A stretch of 64,000 bases of DNA from Toxoplasma gondii ME49 (taxonomy: Eukaryota; Apicomplexa; Conoidasida; Eucoccidiorida; Sarcocystidae). A program made the position numbers and the translations under genes. This document shows, one piece after another, positions 59,001-64,000 of this stretch; the first letter of the stretch is position 1, and every line of letters starts with the position of its first letter. Below the pieces are notes generated by a model that had not been told where the DNA came from, searched no databases, and saw nothing but the letters and a program-made list of their open reading frames with translations. The DNA is taken from NCBI RefSeq assembly GCF_000006565.2, contig NC_031479.1:310001-374000 (forward strand). The letters are read 5' to 3'.

Positions 59001-60799
59001 TCGAGAAAGAGATGTGAAAAATGCTCGTCACGTCTCCGGAAGACATCACGATGAACGCGGCAGCGTAAGACACTCTCTGTTTACCAACTTTGCGGCTTCG
59101 GCGCGCTGCCTCTAGTTGTGGCGACTGCCCAATTCAGCATGAGGTTCTTTTTCTATAGCTCTCATCCCCTCTGTCTAATTTTCTGTTTGCTACGTCCAGA
59201 CTGCTTTTTCTCTCGGAGTTTCCACCGTCGTCCCCTGAGGCCCTTACGGGCGCTCTGCTGGCACCAGTGCTCGGCCAGGAGTCGCGAGCAGCCTAGCTGG
59301 TACCCTTTTTTTCATCGTGTGCCCCAGCTTGAATACATATGTCGTTTTTTCTACGACTTGCTGGATGCTACTCGACTTGAAGCCCCAAACGACACGGTCT
59401 CAATTAGCGCAACAGAACTTGGGTCCGGGATGCCAAGACCTTCGAGACCACGTATCATCTGTGCAAGTTAACAACAGTCAGAACAGCGGCATGCGAAGCG
59501 AATTTGTCGAACGATGAACCCGGCTGAGAAACAAGCCAGTCGATGGACATGGAAACCACACTCTCTCCAACACTGAGAAGGGAAAAACGCGTGAGCCGAA
59601 ATCCCAGCAGCCGACAGGGGGGCCAGAGAAGGCAGAGGCCTCGTGCGTCATTGTGTGTGCGTGTAGGTTGTACGAAAGTTCTTCGAGAACTTATCGTCTC
59701 TGGCCTGTGCAGAAGTCCAGGCTCTGTCCTTTTTTCTCTTCAACCAGGGAGAGAAAGAATCGGAGAGACAAGGGCGGTCCCGGACCTAAGACAGCGCGAC
59801 CTGTATTGTTTTTTTTTGTAAACACGAGGAAAGTGAGCAACTCCAGAAAAAACAGTGCGCCTGCTGATCAGCAACAAGCGCGAGGTCTCAGGTGTAGTCT
59901 TTTTCTATACAGGAACCGCACCCTAAATCGAGGAAGACCAGGAGAGTGTCAACGCAGCGCGAGAGAAAACACCACGCTTACTCCGACCGTTGGTCCCTCT
60001 CTGGGGACGGCTGGTTAACTCGATTTCCACCTCACGCGTTTTTTCTTGGAATTCATGCTTCGGTTCCTCTCTTTTCCATTCCTGGTTTGAGACTCCCACA
60101 AAACCTCACTTGGGCAGCCTGTCTCTTTCGAACCCCTGTTTGGTCTAAACGTGAGCGGAGGCAGGCGGCTTTCCGCGCGGTCTTCTCCCCTTTCTCTTCT
60201 TTTCTCGTCCTCTCTGCGCTGAAGCTCCCAGTGTCTATTCCTGTCTTTCTGTCCTTTTCGAGGCTGCGTGTTCCACGGTTCCTCTCTGAGTTTCCGTCTT
60301 TCCTCTGTCGTCTTCGAAGGCTCTGGACTCACTAGCTGAACGAACGACCACGGGGCCGCAAAGTCCTGGACTGGATTCCAAGGGATCTGTGCTCTCAATC
60401 GCAACATTCCTTGTCGAAGCGAAGCTCCCGGAGATGCAGTGCCGCTCAGGAAGCAAGCAGAAAACCTGGCGAGGCCTCCTCCCCTGGCTTCCCCTTTTTT
60501 CCTCAGTTCCTTCGTGCTGCGAGGGGTCATCGGAGAGACAGGACGACAGACACGCGTTCCCTTGAAAGTCTAGATTCGACGCGTCGCAGAGTTCGGTCAG
60601 AGCTTCAAGGTCTTTGTTTGCCGCGCCCCAACGGTGCGAACCTTGTCACCGTTCTCGCCTTCGCACTGAGAGGCGTCTGCCTACAGAGCGTTGCCTCCCA
60701 GGGCAGCACGAGCCGTTTCTGCAAGGAGACGAACCAATCCTGCTTCGCGGAGTTGAGAACATGTCATTTTCGCGTCCGTTGTGCAAGGAAACTGTAACG
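56097..60799. other. Long stretch without a recognised gene
   Basis: It contains the probable bL33 3' untranslated region, TA microsatellites at 56168-56305, and the promoter and leader of the next gene (60100-60799). A 267-codon frame at 56957-57760 has no known motif and no coding bias that sets it apart. Other frames are short. I see no tRNA, rRNA or transposon signature here. Confidence 0.45.
56168..56305. repeat. Cluster of TA microsatellites downstream of bL33
   Basis: Three TA runs at about 56169-56187, 56236-56253 and 56280-56301, separated by tgtgcacataaacatg-like text. Confidence 0.8.
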
Positions 60800-63700
60800 A
60801 TGAGCGTATCTCGACGCGTTTTTGACGGTCGGTGCCGAGTTCCATCCAGGGGCTTTCAGTCACTAAAAAAAGAGAACGTCGGGAGGTCCGTTGCTTCTTC
60901 TTTTTCCGGCCGTCGATTCTTCGTCGTCGCTCTTCTCTTCTCCTTCTCTCTCCACCTGTCATCCAATGCTTTTTTCCTTACTCCCCACAACACACGCTTC
61001 TCTTCCTTCCTCTCAGTCTCTGCACGGGCCTTTCCCTTCTCTTCTGTCTGTCTGTCTCCGGAAGCCACCGTCGCGCGCTCGCCCTGTCTGGAGCAAGATG
61101 ACACGGAGGAGACGCAGGCGGAAGAGGCCGAGCGAAACGCCGAGGGTACGCCAGAGTTGAAGACACTTGCACTTCTCCGTTCAAGAAAACCGAGTTCCGA
61201 GAGTGTATTTAAGGCGTTGCAGCCTGAAACTGCGAACGAGACGGATCCCCTGACGCCCCGTGGGCGCTTCGTTTCGCGCGGCGAACCGAGTCGCTCCTGT
61301 TCGTCCTGTCTGGTTCTTCTCCCGACGCATGCTGCCCCTTCTTCAGCCGTGCGGCGGGGGCTTCCCGGAGAGGAGGAAGCGCGCCGCACAAGAGAAAAGC
61401 AGACGAGACAGGTGAGACGGGAAGGCGTCTCTGAAGCGAGGACTCCTGCGCGTTCTTTGCGGTGGAACGTATTTTCACCAGTGAGCAAGCCTCCTGCCTT
61501 TCCGTCTTCTTCCACTCTTGGCCGCAAAGAGGTAGTCGGCTGGGGTCCTCTTCGGACGACATGTCCTCTGTTGTCTTTCGCAGCTCCCTCCTCTTCAACG
61601 CCTTCTCCCTCTTCTTCTGCGTATCAACCTTCTTTCACTTCCCGCTTCTCTTCCTTTTCTCCTGCGGCCTTCGCTTCTCCCTGTTCCTCTGCGGCGTTCT
61701 CTTCTTCTGCATCTGTCTGGCGGTTCCCCGATGGGCGGCTTCCATCTCTGTCTCGCCTTTCTCTTCCTCTCCACGCGTCTTTTGCCTCGTCTGCGGAGGA
61801 CGTTCCCCGAGGCTCTGAGTCGCGAGTTCCTGCGCGGCAGATGCAGGACATTTTTCGTGAGGCAAAGCTCCGGCGCCGAAGTCTCTACGAAGTTGCGGAG
61901 ACGTTCGACCGAATAGCCAGGGAAGAGTACAGCTCGATTCTGAAGCAAGTGGTGGAGGAGGCGGGCCGGGAGATGCGCGACAACGAGCTCAGGTGGCAGA
62001 ACGTCGGCGAGAAGAAGAAGACGGCAAGGGAGCGCCTCGAAGCTGCTGTTTCGCACGACGAGGCCGAGGTACAGGAGGCCGGTGAGGCGTCGAGGGACGA
62101 GGAAGGTCGAGGACGCACGGGAGAGGCGACGCGCCAGAGTCCTTCCTTGTGGCCTTCAGACGCGTTGCCTGCGCGCGGAGACGTCAGAGAAGTATCTAGG
62201 AACATGTTCGTTCTGTCAGTTCCGGAGCGCAGCGACGCTGCTCCCAGTCGTTCTTCTCCCTCTGCTCCTATGGTCCTCAACGCGTCTTCTGCTCTTGCCG
62301 ACGCCTTCCCGGCGCATGCATGGAAGCCAGCCACCGAGGCGAAGCAGCGAGAGACGGTGACGCGCCTTGACGAGAGACTCAGCTCCGCACAGACGGCGGC
62401 TGCTGTGCTGTCGCTCGCAGATGCACGTCTCGCTTTCTTGCGTCTCAGTGAAGTGGCGAAAGTTTTTGGCCGCGTGTGTCAAGTGACAAAGGTTCGCGGA
62501 GAAGAACTGAAAGACGATCCAAGGTATGAGAGGCTCGTAACTGCCCTCGACCTTCGCCTGCAGGAGGAACTCCAGGCGGTGACTCAGCAGCTCGCTCTCG
62601 AGGGTCGACGCATGCAGATGGAGGCCCAGAAGAGAGAACAAGGCAACGACGGCGCCTCAATGCTCGGCCAAGACCTGCGCCTGCGGAAGGAGACGGGTCG
62701 AGAAACGGACGGACAGGCAAGAGGCTGGAGGCAAGAATCTAGCCGGGAGGCGCGGGAGGCTGGACGTCAAGGTGGAGGACAGAGCGAGGGCGGGAGAGAA
62801 GGAGACAGAGTCGCGCAATTGCAATTCGAACTGCGTCCAGCGGACCTCGTGGCTCTAGCACAGGCGCTACGACGCTCCCACCTCGCCTTAGATCTCGACA
62901 TGCTTCTGCGGAATGTGGAACTTATCGCGCTCCTCCAACTTCCTTCATTCTCGCTTCAACAACTATGCGAGTTCATCCGCGCTCTCGGCCACATGCGGAC
63001 CACAGGCCTGCGGCCGCTTTCTCGTCCTTTTCTGTCTCGCGCTGTGGCTCGCGTCGGCGACCTGCTCGCTGCTGCTCTGAACGCGCACGGGAAACCCTCT
63101 GGAGAACAGGCAGAGAGAACAGATGGACCTGCGGCCAGGAACTCGCCGCAGGGACGAACTGTGGACGAACGCGGAGACAGACAGCAAGCTGCCATGTCAC
63201 TTGCTGTGTGTCCACTGTTGAGAGAGACAGGATACCTCCAGGAGGGACATGGGAGAATCGGACGGGGCGATATAACGACCTCTCTGTTATCCGCAGTAAA
63301 CGACGTGGTCGAGACTCTTCCATTTCTCTCCACCTTTGAGGAAGAGTCGTTTCTCCCTGCTGAGCGTCGAACCGCTCCTGTCTTCACCAAGTTCTTCCGG
63401 CGGACTCTTGGCCGCGCGTGGGCCGAGATGGCGGCTGTCAAGAACCCCCAACTTCTGGGAGACTGTGACCTTGTCGGGACCCACAGTCTGCATCGCCACA
63501 GGCTCGGCTCGAGCCTGTCACCGTCACTCGAGGACCTGAGGCTGCTCCGTCGAGGTGCGAGGGGCGCCCGTGAAGGACGAGACGCGCTCGAGGGTGCAGG
63601 AGACAAACAGGAGGCGGGAGAAGCGATTGGAGAGACGCGCAACGACGAGAGGGAAGCGAGCAAACGTCTTCAGAGAATCAACGAGCTGAGATGTGTGGCC

Positions 63701-63913
63701 AAGACCGTCAGGGGCGTCTTGAAAGCAAGCGACGTGGACGACCAGACCGTCATCTCGGCTCTGACTCGGTCAGCTGTGTCCCTCGTGAGTGATCACTGGA
63801 GAGACGAAAGTCGGGAAGGCGAAGCTGAAGCTCAGTGGGAGGAGGATTCGCTCCTCGCTCGTGAACTAGCAAGAGCGCGAGCACTTCTCGAAGTTTTGTC
63901 TGCCCTTTCGGAG
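60800..63913 (+). CDS. First exon of a large organelle-targeted helical-repeat protein (possible RAP/HPR family), partial
   Basis: An open exon of 1038 codons ends at GAG|gtgagc, a strong donor, and the gene continues beyond the window. Residues about 38-57 (RRFFVVALLFSFSLHLSSNA) form a hydrophobic signal segment followed by FFLTPHNTRF and a basic, Ser-rich stretch. This is the bipartite leader layout of apicoplast proteins in Toxoplasma. The middle is low-complexity Ser and Glu/Arg text. The last third has amphipathic helices such as FELRPADLVALAQALRRSH, NVELIALLQL and LQQLCEFIRALGHMRTTG, which recall the helical repeats preceding RAP domains in apicomplexan organellar RNA-binding proteins. 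That family call is inference; the RAP domain itself would lie outside the window. Start set at the Met nearest the signal segment with an A-rich context; in-frame Met codons lie upstream at 60614 and 60761. Confidence 0.55.
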
Positions 63914-64000
63914 GTGAGCGCATGAAGCGACGAATGGCAAGTCTGGCATTCTCCAGACTCGTGACGGCGGGCGAGTCGCTTCCACTCCGTGCTGAACCAC
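63914..64000 (+). other. Start of an intron, cut by the window edge
   Basis: The sequence begins gtgagc after the exon that ends at 63913 and meets an in-frame stop (TGA) a few codons later if read through, which supports an intron here. Confidence 0.6.

Overview
The window is nuclear DNA of a coccidian apicomplexan, most likely Toxoplasma gondii or a close relative such as Hammondia or Neospora. The evidence is intron-rich genes with GT-AG introns of about 0.3-1.1 kb, pyrimidine-rich leaders, TA/GTATA microsatellites confined to introns and intergenic DNA, proteins swollen by Ser-, Glu- and Arg-rich low-complexity inserts, and WGAGACG-like promoter motifs. The species call is inference. Gene models were built by hand from reading frame, splice phase and remembered family motifs; no search was run.

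Layout. 1-3755: no gene seen in the first part, then a pyrimidine-rich leader. 3756-9657 (+): Nab2/ZC3H14-type nuclear poly(A) RNA-binding protein, 7 exons. 9658-12852: convergent intergenic stretch. 12853-20586 (-): Y-family DNA polymerase of the iota/kappa type, five exons whose phases all agree, about 1789 aa. 20587-23639: head-to-head promoter region. 23640-41035 (+): transcription elongation factor SPT6, 15 exons, about 3170 aa, with HhH, S1 and tandem SH2 domains and an insertion of roughly 700 residues. 41036-45768: convergent 3' region holding two identical tRNA-Val(CAC) genes on the minus strand. 45769-52611 (-): U2AF large subunit, 8 exons, 770 aa. 52612-55134: head-to-head promoter region with a 52-codon ORF and a strong hairpin. 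55135-56096 (+): organellar ribosomal protein bL33, 2 exons. 56097-60799: mostly non-coding. 60800 to the window edge (+): first exon of a large organelle-targeted protein with helical repeats, possibly a RAP/HPR-family RNA-binding protein.

Most genes serve RNA metabolism: transcription elongation (SPT6), 3' splice-site recognition (U2AF2), poly(A) RNA handling (Nab2), translation (tRNA-Val, bL33) and perhaps organellar RNA (last gene). Nothing suggests an operon or a mobile island. The most notable signals are departures from family norms: a U2AF2 whose U2AF35-binding tryptophan appears to be phenylalanine and whose RRM2 lacks RNP aromatics, an SPT6 with a large insert carrying a repeated SWKxRW motif, and a polymerase with a D-D in place of the usual D-E catalytic pair and two SUMO-interaction-like motifs in its tail.
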